This document shows, piece by piece, positions 1 to 9,837 of a stretch of 64,000 bases of DNA. Each line of letters begins with the position of its first letter. The first letter of the stretch is position 1. Under the pieces are notes generated by a model, which saw only the letters and a program-made list of their open reading frames with translations, was not told where the DNA came from and ran no database searches. The stretch covers positions 62,001-126,000 of the forward strand of contig JAUNVA010000006.1 of the NCBI GenBank assembly GCA_030537895.1, given 5' to 3'. The position numbers were made by a program, and so were the translations under genes. Source of the DNA: Bowdeniella nasicola. GTDB taxonomy: Bacteria; Actinomycetota; Actinomycetes; Actinomycetales; Actinomycetaceae.

Positions 1-1
1 C

Positions 2-511
2 GACGACGACGCCACGGCGGCGCTCGTCGATTCCACTGACCTCTTTCCGCCAGTGACGGACACTCCCCCGCGTGCGGGTGACGACCCACTCATGGCGCTG
101 CCCGCTGCGCCCGGCGGTATCGCATCGCCGAGCAATCCGTCGCGCGGGCGGGACTCACACGGCCGGCACGATCCCGCTCAGGCAACGGAGCCCCAGCCGC
201 CGGCTTCCCTGACAGGAAAAGAACTCGCCGAGCCCGCGAAACGGCCTTCGCAGGCCGAGCCGAGGCCTGCACGGGGGGCCGGACTTGCCCCGCGCAGTGC
301 CGCGGCGGCGCCCGTCAATCACACCGATGGGTCCTACATCGTCCACTCGGGTGATTGCCTGTGGGACATCGTCACGCGTCTCTACCGTCCCGCACACGCC
401 GCCGACACGGCAGCGCTGGTCGCCGAGATAGTACGCCTCAACCCCACGATCACGAATCCGGATCTCATCTACCCCGACACCACGCTGACACTCCCCAAGG
501 AGACGCCATGA
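2..511 (+). CDS. LysM-domain protein, C-terminal part (5' end outside window)
   Basis: The reading frame is open to the left edge, so the gene probably starts upstream; a GTG at 53 is only an internal candidate. The visible part is a Pro/Ala/Arg-rich, probably disordered stretch followed by a C-terminal LysM motif: YIVHSGDCLWDI at its start, an RLNPTI core and a PDTTLTLP end. LysM binds N-acetylglucosamine-containing peptidoglycan, so the protein is probably exported and wall-associated, but the N-terminus that would show a signal peptide is missing. The stop overlaps the next start in an ATGA, so the two genes are translationally coupled. The LysM call is firm; the overall role is unknown. 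Confidence 0.75.
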   Translation, partial: DDDATAALVDSTDLFPPVTDTPPRAGDDPLMALPAAPGGIASPSNPSRGRDSHGRHDPAQATEPQPPASLTGKELAEPAKRPSQAEPRPARGAGLAPRSAAAAPVNHTDGSYIVHSGDCLWDIVTRLYRPAHAADTAALVAEIVRLNPTITNPDLIYPDTTLTLPKETP

Positions 512-987
512 CCGCCACCGCCCCCATCGCTGCCGAGGTCCCCGACGAGGCTCGCCCGTGGGATCCCCTCCTCGTCCAGTTAACGAGCGCTCACGACTAC
601 GTGCCTGACGCACGCGATCGCTGGGAGGCCCATCGGTCTGAATACGGCGGTTCCGATCAGCTCCCGCATCCTCGCGCGTGGGCTCACGCCGTCTTGCGCG
701 CCACCCTGGAGGTGCTCACGGGCTACCGACCAGTGACGCACCTGCAACGCTGGGTTAGTCCCATGGTGTACTCCGCCCTGTGTCGTCGGGCGGCCCTGGC
801 ACTGCGCGTCCATCCGCCGACGCCTCGCCAGCGCCCACAGGTGCGCTCTGTGCAGGTGTCATCGGTCGCCCGTGGTCGAGTCGACGTGATCGCGACAATC
901 CGCGACGGCGAACGTACCCGTGCGGTGGCGCTCGAGTTGATGGCTCGGCGCAAGCGTTGGGTGGTTTCGGAGATTGTGGTGGGTTAG
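508..987 (+). CDS. Rv3235 family protein
   Basis: A 159-residue protein of the actinobacterial Rv3235 family. The ATG at 508 was chosen because it overlaps the stop of the LysM gene (ATGA). The N-terminal third is polar and variable. The C-terminal half carries the conserved features: an [16 protein letters not shown]-like helix, the QLRRW-like segment seen here as HLQRW, and a C-terminal beta region ending [10 protein letters not shown]. In mycobacteria the homologue lies close to secA1, as here, but no biochemical function is established. The gene ends tail-to-tail with secA: the TAG of this gene and the TAA of secA share the bases TTAG at 984-987, leaving no room for a conventional terminator. 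Confidence 0.8.
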   Translation: MTATAPIAAEVPDEARPWDPLLVQLTSAHDYVPDARDRWEAHRSEYGGSDQLPHPRAWAHAVLRATLEVLTGYRPVTHLQRWVSPMVYSALCRRAALALRVHPPTPRQRPQVRSVQVSSVARGRVDVIATIRDGERTRAVALELMARRKRWVVSEIVVG

Positions 988-3791
988 CGTCCGCGCTTGC
1001 GCGCGCGCCGCTTTGCCGCCCGGCGTTGATCACGGTTCATGCCGGTGGTTGCCGCGTTTTGCGCGGCGGCACCACTGCCGGCTGCAGGGGCGCCGAGCGC
1101 AGAGGCCGCCCCCGTCCTCCCTGCCCGAGAAGACGCGGAGTAGGTCAGGGCCGTCGGCTTCGCGGGGGATTTCAGCGCCAGCGGGCTGGCCTTCGCGGCC
1201 TTGCGCTTCTTCTTGGACCCCGAAGCCTTCGTGCCAGAGGCGGTGGCGTCGTCAGTCGTTGCCTGCTCGCTCTCCTCCTCAGAGGTGACCTGGAGGAAGA
1301 AGAGGTAGCGCACCACATCTTCCTTGATGGCCTCCTCCATGGACTGGAAGAGGTCGTAGCCCTCCTTGCGATACTCAACGAGCGGATCGCGCTGCGCCAT
1401 CGCACGCAGGCCAATGCCTTCCTTCAGGTAGTCCATCTCATAGAGGTGCTCGCGCCATTTCTGGTCGACCACGGTCAGGACCACGCGCCGTTCCAGATCG
1501 CGCAGTCGCTCGGCCCCGACCTCCTCTTCCCGCTCGGCGTAGGCCACGTCGATGTCGCTTTGCAACTCACGGATCAGCATGTCGCGGCTCACGCGAGCGC
1601 GCGCTCCGGCGGCCTCCACGATGTCGTCTACCGTAATCGTGACGTGGTAAATCCGGTTCAGCGTCTCGAACATTTCCTCGAGATCCCAGGTCTCGGGGTT
1701 GCCGAACTCCGTGTAAGCCCGCACGACCGAGGAGACGACGTCATGTCTGAACTGGTCGACCAGTTCAGACACGTCCTCCCCCATAATCAGCTTATGGCGG
1801 CGGTCATAGACGATCTGGCGCTGCTGGTTCATGATGTCGTCATACTTGAGGACATTCTTACGAGTTTCGGCGTTTTGTGCCTCCACCTGACGCTGCGCGG
1901 AGGCGATTGAACGCGTCACCATCTTCGATTCGAGCGGCATATCCTCGGGGAACGCATCCGTCGACATGATCCGCTGCGCCATCCCGGAAGCAAAGCGCCG
2001 CATGATCTCATCGTCCATCGCGAGGTAGAACCGCGATTCGCCCGGATCCCCCTGACGTCCCGAGCGACCACGCAGCTGGTTGTCGATCCGGCGGGCATCG
2101 TGGCGTGCGGTGCCGAGCACATAGAGCCCCCCGAGGTCGACCACCTCATCGTGCTCCTGCGCCACCGCCTTCTGGGCAGCCTCCAAAGCCGCGGGCCACG
2201 CCTCTTCGTACTCTTCGGGCGTCTCAGCGGGGTCCAGACCACGCTTCTTCATGTTCTCGATGGCGATGTGCTCGGCGTTGCCCCCGAGCATGATGTCGGT
2301 GCCGCGTCCCGCCATGTTCGTGGCGACAGTGACGGCCCCCTTGCGGCCCGCCATCGCGACGACAGCGCCTTCCCGCTCATGCTGCTTCGCGTTCAAGACG
2401 GTGTGCGGAATGCGCTTCTTACGCAGCATCCTTGAGAGCATCTCGGAGGTATCGACGTCGGTGGTCCCCACGAGGATCGGCTGTCCCTTGGCGTGCCGCT
2501 CAACGATGTCCTCGACGACGGCGTTCCACTTCCCCGTCTGGTTCTTATAGACGAGATCCGCCTGGTCAATCCGCTGATTCGGCTTATTCGTCGGGATCGG
2601 CACCACGCCGATGTTGTAGGTGCTCATGAACTCGGCCGCCTCGGTCTCGGCGGTACCCGTCATGCCGGCGAGCTTGTCGTACAGGCGGAAGTAGTTCTGC
2701 AGCGTGATCGTGGCGAGCGTCTGATTCTCGGCCTTGATCTCCACGCCTTCCTTGGCCTCAATGGCCTGGTGCATCCCCTCGTTGTAGCGTCGCCCATGCA
2801 ACGTGCGGCCCGTGTGCTCGTCAACGATGAGCACCTCTCCACCCGCGACGATGTAGTCCTTGTCCCGCTTAAACAGTTCCTTGGCACGGATCGCGTTGTT
2901 GAGGAACCCGATGAGCGGCGTGTTGGCCGACTCATACAGGTTCTCGATGCCGAGGTAGTCCTCCACCTTTTCGATGCCGGGCTCCAGGATGCCGACGGTG
3001 CGCTTCTTTTCGTCAACTTCGTAGTCGGTGCCGGCCTTGAGACCCTGCGTAATCTTCGCAAACTCCGTGTACCAGGAGTTCACATCGCCCGAAGCCGGCC
3101 CGGAAATGATGAGTGGGGTCCGGGCCTCATCAATGAGGATCGAGTCCACCTCATCCACAATGGCGAAGTTGTGGCCGCGCTGGACCATGTCCTCCGGACT
3201 CCAGGCCATGTTGTCGCGCAGGTAGTCGAACCCGAACTGGTTGTTCGTGCCATAGGTGATGTCTGCGGCGTACTCGGCGCGGCGTTCGGCGGGGCTCTGT
3301 CCCTCGAGAATGCAGCCGGTGGTGAGACCAAGGAAACGGAAGACCCGCCCCATAAGTTCGGATTGGTAGGAGGCGAGGTAGTCGTTCACCGTAATGATAT
3401 GGACGCCCTTGCCCTCGAGGGCGTTGAGGTATGCGGGGAGGGTGGCCACCAGGGTCTTTCCCTCACCGGTCTGCATTTCGGCGATGTTGCCCTGGTGGAG
3501 GGCTGCCCCACCTTGAATCTGCACGTCGTAGGGCCGCTGTCCAAGGGTTCGCCACGCAGCCTCACGCACGACGGCGAAGGCCTCCGGCAGGATGTCGTCG
3601 AGACTCTCCCCCTCGGTGAGCCGCTCGCGGAACTCGTCGGTGCGCCCGCGCAGCTCCTCATCACTCAGTTCTTTGACGGTTGGTTCGAGCGCCCCCACCT
3701 GCTTGGCGATGGTCGCCAGGTGACGCAGCACCCGCCCCTCACCGATCCGAAGGATCTTGTCAAAGATAGAAGCCACGTTTTCTCCGTTCAT
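984..3791 (-). CDS. secA: Preprotein translocase ATPase SecA (SecA1 type)
   Basis: The motor ATPase of the general secretion pathway, acting at the membrane with SecYEG. From the ATG at 3791 the protein is 935 residues. Walker A MQTGEGKT lies at about 106-113. The DEAD-like [14 protein letters not shown], the helicase motif [11 protein letters not shown] and the [10 protein letters not shown] motif are all present. The C-terminus is a basic Ala/Arg-rich tail without the CxCx8CH zinc site of proteobacterial SecA, as usual in Actinobacteria. An in-frame ATG at 3839 would add 16 residues and has a GGTGGGGG stretch upstream; neither start has a good Shine-Dalgarno, so the N-terminus is uncertain. 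The stop is shared with the convergent gene. Confidence 0.97.
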   Translation of the reverse strand: MNGENVASIFDKILRIGEGRVLRHLATIAKQVGALEPTVKELSDEELRGRTDEFRERLTEGESLDDILPEAFAVVREAAWRTLGQRPYDVQIQGGAALHQGNIAEMQTGEGKTLVATLPAYLNALEGKGVHIITVNDYLASYQSELMGRVFRFLGLTTGCILEGQSPAERRAEYAADITYGTNNQFGFDYLRDNMAWSPEDMVQRGHNFAIVDEVDSILIDEARTPLIISGPASGDVNSWYTEFAKITQGLKAGTDYEVDEKKRTVGILEPGIEKVEDYLGIENLYESANTPLIGFLNNAIRAKELFKRDKDYIVAGGEVLIVDEHTGRTLHGRRYNEGMHQAIEAKEGVEIKAENQTLATITLQNYFRLYDKLAGMTGTAETEAAEFMSTYNIGVVPIPTNKPNQRIDQADLVYKNQTGKWNAVVEDIVERHAKGQPILVGTTDVDTSEMLSRMLRKKRIPHTVLNAKQHEREGAVVAMAGRKGAVTVATNMAGRGTDIMLGGNAEHIAIENMKKRGLDPAETPEEYEEAWPAALEAAQKAVAQEHDEVVDLGGLYVLGTARHDARRIDNQLRGRSGRQGDPGESRFYLAMDDEIMRRFASGMAQRIMSTDAFPEDMPLESKMVTRSIASAQRQVEAQNAETRKNVLKYDDIMNQQRQIVYDRRHKLIMGEDVSELVDQFRHDVVSSVVRAYTEFGNPETWDLEEMFETLNRIYHVTITVDDIVEAAGARARVSRDMLIRELQSDIDVAYAEREEEVGAERLRDLERRVVLTVVDQKWREHLYEMDYLKEGIGLRAMAQRDPLVEYRKEGYDLFQSMEEAIKEDVVRYLFFLQVTSEEESEQATTDDATASGTKASGSKKKRKAAKASPLALKSPAKPTALTYSASSRAGRTGAASALGAPAAGSGAAAQNAATTGMNRDQRRAAKRRARKRGR

Positions 3792-4093
3792 GTGCGATGA
3801 CTCGCGGGGTGTCCCCTCGTGGGCAGGTCCGTCACTCATGGTAACGCGTCCGCCCCCACCTTCGCGGAACAGATGTGGCGCTCCCAGCCCACCTCGACGC
3901 CGCCCTGTTCGTCTGGTTGAGCTGATCCACGACGTCTCCAGGCCGCGCGGCCCGTACGCTCGACGCCCCCGTAGAGACCCGGCGCCCCGCCACCGGGGAC
4001 GCCCCCGCTCCCCGCCCAACGGGGGGCCTCGACCGCCGCCCGCGCCGGCCGAAAACTCGGCAGGCGCGGCGGCTGGACGGAATCGGTCGGGAT
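3792..4093 (-). other. Long, very G+C-rich leader between hpf and secA
   Basis: About 300 bases upstream of the preferred secA start hold no convincing gene. The frame of secA stays open through it up to 4163, but the upstream translation is Pro/Arg/Gly-rich without family similarity. On the minus strand there are runs of C and G that can pair, for example CCCCCCGTTGGGCGGGG near 4010-4030, so a structured 5' untranslated region is likely. I see no clear promoter. Confidence 0.35.
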
Positions 4094-4735
4094 TTAGTCG
4101 ACCACGGTGGTGTCGAGGCGGATCACACCGTAGGTCCACCCGTGACGGTGGTAAACCACGCACGGCTGCTTCGTCTCCTCATCGATGAAGAGGTAGAAGG
4201 GGTGCCCGACAAGTTCCATTTCATAGAGGGCCTGATCGATCGTCATGGCGGTGGCTTCGTGCAGCTTCTGGCGCACGATCACCGGCGAGTCGCCAAGCTG
4301 GGACTCAACCGCAACACCGTGCTCCGTCGGAGCGGTGACCGCATCCTGCTCAGGTTCCGCAGGTTCCTCGGGAGCGTTGAGATCTGGAAGTTCAAGAGGA
4401 GCGTCCTCAAGAACCGGCACCGGGTAGCGGTGGTGGTCCTTGCGACGATCCCGGGCACGACGCAACCGCTCCATGAGCTTCGCGTAGGCCAGGTCGAGGG
4501 CACCGTAGCGGTCGGAGGCTGACGCTTCGGCACGTACCACAGGCCCCTTGCCCCGCAGAGTCAGCTCGATCCGCTCAGAGCGGTCGGCTAGGCGGGGGTT
4601 CTTCTCGTGGTTCAGTTCAACGGCGAGGCGCTGGGCCAGGGGGGCGAGTTGCTCGACCTTTTCCAGCTTCTCCTCAACGTGGTCCCGAAAACGGTCCGAG
4701 ATCTCGGTGTTTCGTCCAACGACGACGATTTCCAT
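4094..4735 (-). CDS. hpf: Ribosome hibernation promoting factor, long form (HPF/YfiA family)
   Basis: A 213-residue cytosolic protein that inactivates ribosomes by dimerisation in stationary phase. The N-terminal S30AE domain starts [20 protein letters not shown] and runs to about residue 110. An acidic Glu/Pro-rich linker follows, then the C-terminal dimerisation domain with [17 protein letters not shown] and [12 protein letters not shown]. Both domains mark the long form that makes 100S ribosomes without RMF. The start at 4735 was chosen over a TTG four codons upstream because a perfect GGAGG lies five bases before it. It sits between comF and secA as in mycobacteria (Rv3241c from memory). 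Confidence 0.95.
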   Translation of the reverse strand: MEIVVVGRNTEISDRFRDHVEEKLEKVEQLAPLAQRLAVELNHEKNPRLADRSERIELTLRGKGPVVRAEASASDRYGALDLAYAKLMERLRRARDRRKDHHRYPVPVLEDAPLELPDLNAPEEPAEPEQDAVTAPTEHGVAVESQLGDSPVIVRQKLHEATAMTIDQALYEMELVGHPFYLFIDEETKQPCVVYHRHGWTYGVIRLDTTVVD

Positions 4736-4757
4736 TGGAGCCTCCAAAATGGTGTGG

Positions 4758-4777
4758 GGGCGGCTTCACTGCCGCCC
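4758..4777 (-). terminator. Perfect 7-bp hairpin between comF and hpf
   Basis: GGGCGGC, a TTCACT loop and GCCGCCC form a perfect 7-bp stem. It lies after comF and just before the hpf ribosome-binding site on the minus strand. The T-run after it is short, so it is either a weak intrinsic terminator for comF or a structural element in the hpf leader. A second, imperfect inverted repeat centred on CAATGC/GCATTG lies at 4800-4816. Confidence 0.4.
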
Positions 4778-4902
4778 GCGACAACTAGGTGAGAACCGGC
4801 AATGCTGCTCGCATTGGCAACCGGTACCCGATTTCGATGGTGCTCATCACCTCGTTTCGTGCCTACCCCCAGTCTACTGTGGTTTACACCTCACCGGGGT
4901 TC

Positions 4903-5661
4903 TCACCCGGGTGTGGCGGCGAGGACCAGTGCCCCTGCGACCCGCACCCCGGCGTCTTTCAGGCAGCGGTAACTAGCCGCGAGCGTCGCCCCCGTCGTGA
5001 TGACGTCATCGACAATGACGACCACGTCGTCCTCCTCCAGTCCTTCCCGCAGGCGCACACTTCCGGACCGGACTGCCTCACGTTCCAGCGCACCGCGTCC
5101 TGCCAAATGGGCGGCGCTGAAGAGCGAGCGACGCAGCACATCGGCCGTACACACCGCCACGGAGCGTCGACGGGTCCGAACGGCGCCGCCCGCCGCGATT
5201 CCCTGACCGAAGGCGCGCGCGAGATCGGCTGCGACGAGGCGACGCTGGAGACGACGGAGCTGACCCGAGGGGGCGGGCACCATCACGAGGGTGCCACCCG
5301 CGCCGAGATGGTCGGCGACGTGCCGAACGTTGTCGGCGTCGCTCGCTCCCGCACCGATCCACTGGTCTCCCGCGCTCCGAGCGGCGTCGTGGATGATAGC
5401 GGCGATATTGCGACGGCGGTGGTTCTTATACGCGAGGACCACTCGTCGCGTGGTCCCCGCATAGCGGCTGATAGCCCACACCGGGATCAGACCGGTGACG
5501 TACCGAGCGTCATGATCGACCCGATGAAGCGGCGCATAACACGCCTGCGAACACTCGTCACACAGGGGGGTATCAACCGCGCCACAGCCGGCGCAGTCCA
5601 CTGGCGTGATGAGCCCTTCCAGTGCGTGGGCGAGCTCCACCACCGTCGTCGTGATCCCCAT
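4903..5661 (-). CDS. comF: ComF family phosphoribosyltransferase-like protein
   Basis: A 252-residue ComF/GntX family protein. Four cysteines near the N-terminus (23, 26, 34, 37; CAGC and CDEC) form the double zinc-ribbon typical of the family. The PRPP-binding loop VDDVITTGAT is at about 217-226 in a type I phosphoribosyltransferase fold. In competent bacteria ComF takes part in DNA uptake or post-uptake processing; in Actinobacteria its role is not settled. It lies between lpqB and hpf, the same neighbourhood as Rv3242c. The start ATG at 5661 has GAAGG immediately upstream. Confidence 0.9.
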   Translation of the reverse strand: MGITTTVVELAHALEGLITPVDCAGCGAVDTPLCDECSQACYAPLHRVDHDARYVTGLIPVWAISRYAGTTRRVVLAYKNHRRRNIAAIIHDAARSAGDQWIGAGASDADNVRHVADHLGAGGTLVMVPAPSGQLRRLQRRLVAADLARAFGQGIAAGGAVRTRRRSVAVCTADVLRRSLFSAAHLAGRGALEREAVRSGSVRLREGLEEDDVVVIVDDVITTGATLAASYRCLKDAGVRVAGALVLAATPG

Positions 5662-5677
5662 CCTTCGGTTCTAGTGC

Positions 5678-5695
5678 GGCGGGAGCCACCCCGCC
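5678..5695 (-). terminator. Perfect 6-bp hairpin between lpqB and comF
   Basis: GGCGGG, loop AGCCAC, CCCGCC lies 17 bases before the comF start in a 133-base gap after lpqB. There is no T-run, so termination of the mtrAB-lpqB transcript here is only a possibility. I see nothing else definite in the gap. Confidence 0.28.
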
Positions 5696-5794
5696 CAGCA
5701 CCCGCCCCTCTCGTGTGGAGATCGGTCGCGTTCGGGTGCGCTGTGGGACCCGGCACCGGCCAATGATGGGCCACCGCCACGGGGGACGGATCGG

Positions 5795-7477
5795 TTAGCC
5801 GCCGTAGTTGGGATCGCGGACCCCCGTGGCGGCGGCCCTCCAGCCGGCACCGGCTCGGGTATAGAAAGTCCCATCGGAGGACACGACCACGAGGGAACGT
5901 TCCGAATTACCGGCCGCTACCTGCACGGCTCCCGCCACCGAAGGCAGAATCGTGCGTGGTCCACCGAGGGACAGATACACGACCGACCCCGCAGTCCCCG
6001 GTGAGTCCCCGACCAGGACGACCAGGTCGAGGGAGTCGGCCCAGTCGGCGTCGAGGATTGGTCCGGGCGGTAAAGTCACCTCGATGGCGTCGCGTACCTC
6101 CCTGGGCGTCCCGTCCGGGTCACGCACGACCGGCGCCACCCGCAGCAGCGGGGTCTGCCCCACTTTGGTGAGGAACACGATCTTCGCCCCATCGGGTGAC
6201 AGGTGAAGTCGTTCAACCGTGTTACCCGCCAATTGTGGCGCGGACACGCTCACCCGCCGTCCCGTCGGGGCGACCGCCTCGATCGAACCCGCGTTATCAC
6301 CCGACGCAGCCCATACCCACCCCAATCGGTCGAGTGCCGGTGGGCTCCAATCACCCGGTTCGAGCAGTTCCTCCGAGCGGGCCTGGGCGCTAGCGAACGT
6401 GCGAATGGCGCCGTCTTCCGTCTGCACCACGAGGGGCGCCCCCGTACCCTCGAGTGGGGCGCTCGGGTGCTGCACGACGACGTCGTTTTCGCCGGGACTT
6501 ACGGGAACCGCATCGCGTCCGTTCCACCGCGCTACCTGGCCTTCCACTACGAGGACGGGTTGGGCCGGCTTGGTGGGCGGCGAAATCAGCGGGGCGGTGG
6601 TGCGCGGAACGACGGGTACAGAATTGACGTTCACGACAAGCGATTCCACGCCTCCGAGCGAACCCAACGTACGCTGGGCCTGCACGTAGAACCGTTGGAG
6701 TTGTTCCTCCGAAGGGCGTGTGCCCTCGACGCGCACATTCACGCGGACCACACCGTCGGTGAACTCGACGCCGCCGTCGAGACTCGCACCCTCGGGCACC
6801 GCGGTCGCGACGCCAGGCGCGAGCCACGAGCTCGGTCCCTGGACGAGAGCTCGGGCTGCCGAGACGACCATCGTTTGGCGAGGAAACCACCGGAGCTCAG
6901 GGACGAGGACCTCGGCATCGGGCGAATAGAAGTAGAGCGGAACGCGATCAAAGATCTGTTCGAACGTGGCGTCCGGGACGATGATGCCATCGGGCAGGGA
7001 AACGATCCGCCACTGGTTGTCCTCGTTCCGCATGAGCGAAAAGCTGCGGGTCCCTATGACGGGACGCAGCTTGGGCGCGTATCGGCCCGCAGAGTCGACA
7101 GATGCACGCGCCTTCGTCGTCACCCGGATCTCTCCGTCGACCCCCTCCTCAATGAGGGGCGCCTCGGCGGAGTCGGCCACCTCCACTCCCGCATAGGGAT
7201 TCCACGCTTCCGCCGCTTGCGGACTCAGATACTCCTTCGCGGCGGCGAAGGAGTCCGAATAGCCCGAACCCGAAGCCGTGAGAAAGCCGCTGACGATCTC
7301 TCTGGGGTCGGCATCGGAGGCGGGACCGGAATAGAGCACATCGACGCTGGAGCGTTCAGGTTTGCGCTCCGGCGCCGAATTCACGGGGCCCGACTCCGGC
7401 AGCGAGGTGCAGCCCACCAGGACGGCAAGGAGGGCGCTCAGGAGAGCACACCAGCGCCCGGACCGACGCCGGATCAT
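5795..7477 (-). CDS. lpqB: Lipoprotein LpqB, accessory of MtrAB
   Basis: A 560-residue lipoprotein. From the ATG at 7477 it opens with MIRRRSGRW, a hydrophobic segment and the lipobox LVGC (lipidated Cys 23). A GerMN domain follows in the first half, then a Gmad1-type propeller-like C-terminal region. In mycobacteria LpqB interacts with the extracellular part of the MtrB sensor and modulates MtrA signalling. The start overlaps the mtrB stop in an ATGA, so it is the third gene of mtrA-mtrB-lpqB. The order and all three gene types match the conserved actinobacterial operon. Confidence 0.95.
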   Translation of the reverse strand: MIRRRSGRWCALLSALLAVLVGCTSLPESGPVNSAPERKPERSSVDVLYSGPASDADPREIVSGFLTASGSGYSDSFAAAKEYLSPQAAEAWNPYAGVEVADSAEAPLIEEGVDGEIRVTTKARASVDSAGRYAPKLRPVIGTRSFSLMRNEDNQWRIVSLPDGIIVPDATFEQIFDRVPLYFYSPDAEVLVPELRWFPRQTMVVSAARALVQGPSSWLAPGVATAVPEGASLDGGVEFTDGVVRVNVRVEGTRPSEEQLQRFYVQAQRTLGSLGGVESLVVNVNSVPVVPRTTAPLISPPTKPAQPVLVVEGQVARWNGRDAVPVSPGENDVVVQHPSAPLEGTGAPLVVQTEDGAIRTFASAQARSEELLEPGDWSPPALDRLGWVWAASGDNAGSIEAVAPTGRRVSVSAPQLAGNTVERLHLSPDGAKIVFLTKVGQTPLLRVAPVVRDPDGTPREVRDAIEVTLPPGPILDADWADSLDLVVLVGDSPGTAGSVVYLSLGGPRTILPSVAGAVQVAAGNSERSLVVVSSDGTFYTRAGAGWRAAATGVRDPNYGG

Positions 7478-9063
7478 GATTCGGCTCCCTTCACCGTAGC
7501 GAGCGGGTGGATCTCTACCGGTGCCGGCCCCGGTTCTGTTCCCGTCCGCCGCGGCAGAGTGAGGAGGAAGGAGGCGCCAATCCCCTCCTCCCCCCACGCT
7601 TCGAGGGTGCCGCCATGCAGCCGCGCATCTTCGAGCGAAATCGCCAGGCCAAGCCCAGCGCCGCCGGTCGTTCGGGCCCGAGCGGGATCCGCTCGCCAAA
7701 ACCGGTCGAACACGTGCGCAGCCTCGCTACGCGTCATTCCGATCCCGTGATCGAGAACCCGCACACTGACGGCGCGTGCGTTGGACCCCAGCGTGATGTC
7801 GACGGGGGCGTCGGCCGTGTGCTCGATCGCGTTCAAGACGAGATTGCGCACCACCCGTTCGATCCGACGCGGATCGAATTCCGCCGTGACCGGATGCGAC
7901 ATGCCGTGGACCCGCAGTTCGACACCCCGCCGCTCCGCGAGCGGCTGCGCCATGTCGATAACCCTCTCGATCACCGGGCGTAAATCCTCCTCGTCTGCGG
8001 CAAGCACTGCGGCCCCCGCGTCAAACCGGGAGATCTCGAGCAGATCCGCAAGCATCGACTCGAAACGGTCCAGCTGTCCGTAGAGCAGTTCGGCGCTGCG
8101 CTTTGTCACCGGATCGAGGTCCTCGCGTACCTCGTAGATCACTTCCGCGGCCATTCGGATTGTGGCGAGCGGCGTGCGCAGCTCGTGCGAGACATCGGAC
8201 ACGAACCGGCGTTGCACGCGCGAAAGCTCTTCCAGACGCCCAATCTGTTCTTGAAGGGACTCCGCCATCCGATTGAAGGAGTGCCCGAGAGTCGCGAGTT
8301 CGTCCGTCCCGCGGACCATCATGCGCTCATCGAGGACCCCCGCCGCAATCCGTTCGGCCGACTGCGCGGCTTCCCGCACCGGTTTGACCACCTGCCAGGC
8401 ACCCAGCCACGTGACCGCACCGAGGAGTCCCACCAATGCCACCGCACCTAGATAGAGCACCCGCATCACGAGGTTCACCGACTGCTGCTCGGCAGCCAGC
8501 GAGTAGACTGTAAAAAAGTTGTAGGTCCCCACCAGCGGGAGCTGGAGCCGCCGTCCCACGATCACACCGGGCGCATGCCCCGTCGTCGTGGGCACCCGCA
8601 CGGATTGCCAGTACTGTCCTTCGTCACCGTCAAGGGCCTCGGTGAGTTCTGGGGTAATGAGCGTCACGAGTGCCCGGTCGGTCACGTAGTTACCGGCGGA
8701 GGCGGGCCGTCCGGTCGCCGGGATGAGCATGACACCGACGGTGCCCGCTGAAGAGTAACGCAGGTCGTAAATGAGGTCGTAGGCGAGTCGCTGCACCTGT
8801 GCCGTGGACTGCACGTTGGCCGCGTCCACGGTGGATTGGGCGTGATCAGCACGCCACATCGCATCGGAGAGGACCGATTCGAGGCGGTTATCGAACATGC
8901 CGTCGCGGATTGAGGTGGCCACGTAGGCGCCCACCCCGGTGAGCGCCGCCGCCCCCGCCACCATGATCGTCACAACGATCCTGAGGGTGAGCGAGCCCTG
9001 CCAACGCGAGCGGACGGATTCCCAACGCCGACCCGCGGTGCGTGCCGGCTGCCCCGCCATCAT
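7474..9063 (-). CDS. mtrB: Two-component sensor histidine kinase MtrB
   Basis: A 529-residue membrane kinase paired with MtrA. Two transmembrane segments lie near 27-50 and 203-224, with an extracellular domain between them. A HAMP linker follows at about 225-275. The H-box VSHELRTPLA puts the phospho-accepting His at about 293. The ATPase domain has the N-box NLVLNAIEHT, DHGIGM and the G-box GGAGLGLAIS. MtrAB controls cell-wall hydrolases, division and osmotic response in Actinobacteria. The start codon pair ATGATG overlaps the mtrA stop, so the genes are coupled. Confidence 0.96.
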   Translation of the reverse strand: MMAGQPARTAGRRWESVRSRWQGSLTLRIVVTIMVAGAAALTGVGAYVATSIRDGMFDNRLESVLSDAMWRADHAQSTVDAANVQSTAQVQRLAYDLIYDLRYSSAGTVGVMLIPATGRPASAGNYVTDRALVTLITPELTEALDGDEGQYWQSVRVPTTTGHAPGVIVGRRLQLPLVGTYNFFTVYSLAAEQQSVNLVMRVLYLGAVALVGLLGAVTWLGAWQVVKPVREAAQSAERIAAGVLDERMMVRGTDELATLGHSFNRMAESLQEQIGRLEELSRVQRRFVSDVSHELRTPLATIRMAAEVIYEVREDLDPVTKRSAELLYGQLDRFESMLADLLEISRFDAGAAVLAADEEDLRPVIERVIDMAQPLAERRGVELRVHGMSHPVTAEFDPRRIERVVRNLVLNAIEHTADAPVDITLGSNARAVSVRVLDHGIGMTRSEAAHVFDRFWRADPARARTTGGAGLGLAISLEDARLHGGTLEAWGEEGIGASFLLTLPRRTGTEPGPAPVEIHPLATVKGAES

Positions 9064-9743
9064 CCCTGGCCGTTACCGGCGCGGTACCCCACGCCACGGA
9101 CCGTCACGACGATCGTCGGGTTTTCCGGGTCGCGTTCGATCTTCGCACGCAGCCGCTGAACGTGGACGTTCACGAGGCGGGTATCGGCCTGGTGGCGGTA
9201 CCCCCACACCTCAGTGAGCAGCACCTCGCGGGAGAACACCTGCCACGGCTTGCGCGCGAGAGCCACGAGGAGATCGAATTCGAGCGGGGTGAGGGCGATA
9301 AGTTCGTCATCGCGCCGTACCTCATGGGCAGCGACGTCAATCACGAGATCACCGACGGTGATCCGCTCCTTCTCTTCGTCGGGCATTGAGCGTAGCCGGG
9401 CCCGCACACGTGCGACGAGTTCCTTCGACTTAAAGGGCTTCGGAATGTAGTCATCTGCCCCCGCTTCGAGCCCACGCACGACGTCGGTGGTGTCCGACTT
9501 GGCGGTCAGCATGACGATCGGCACGCCGGTCTCTTCACGCAGTGTCCGACAGATCTCGATACCTCCCATGCCTGGGAGCATGAGATCGAGCAAGACGAGG
9601 TCGGGCTGGGTCGAGCGGAACGTGTCCACCGCTTGGGCGCCATCCGCACAGAACACAGGCTCGAACCCCTCGGCACGCAAGACGATCCCAATCATCTCCG
9701 CGAGGGCTGTGTCGTCATCAACTACAAGGATCCGGCTCGTCAT
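9060..9743 (-). CDS. mtrA: OmpR-family response regulator MtrA
   Basis: A 227-residue regulator: receiver domain with acidic pocket VVDDD and phospho-acceptor Asp 53 in LDLMLPG, the conserved Lys in MLTAKSD, and a winged-helix DNA-binding domain ending VVTVRGVGYRAGNGQG. It is the first gene of mtrA-mtrB-lpqB. The ATG at 9743 fits the family N-terminus (MxxRILVVDDD); an ATG three codons upstream is possible. A CACAAT hexamer ends 7 bases before the start, fitting a leaderless transcript. The downstream genes are coupled by start/stop overlaps. Confidence 0.97.
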   Translation of the reverse strand: MTSRILVVDDDTALAEMIGIVLRAEGFEPVFCADGAQAVDTFRSTQPDLVLLDLMLPGMGGIEICRTLREETGVPIVMLTAKSDTTDVVRGLEAGADDYIPKPFKSKELVARVRARLRSMPDEEKERITVGDLVIDVAAHEVRRDDELIALTPLEFDLLVALARKPWQVFSREVLLTEVWGYRHQADTRLVNVHVQRLRAKIERDPENPTIVVTVRGVGYRAGNGQG

Positions 9744-9750
9744 ACCGCCC

Positions 9751-9756
9751 ATTGTG
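9751..9756 (-). promoter_or_regulatory. Candidate -10 element for leaderless mtrA
   Basis: CACAAT, read on the minus strand, ends seven bases before the mtrA ATG. A TTGACC lies upstream, but about 20 bases away, so the -35 is doubtful. This is one of the recurrent leaderless-type spacings in this window. Confidence 0.4.
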
Positions 9757-9837
9757 CCAAAATCGGCGACGCCGCCGGTCAACTCGGTGGTTGCGAGGCT
9801 TGATATGGCACGATAGTGACCCGAAGGAGGGGTTCGC

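Noticed and set aside
2493-3800. 435-codon plus-strand frame opposite secA
   Set aside because: Antisense shadow of a conserved gene.
6203-7750. Long open frame (515 codons) on the plus strand opposite lpqB
   Set aside because: It is the antisense of a well-supported lipoprotein gene, has no family motif and no ribosome-binding site; long antisense frames are usual in G+C-rich DNA.
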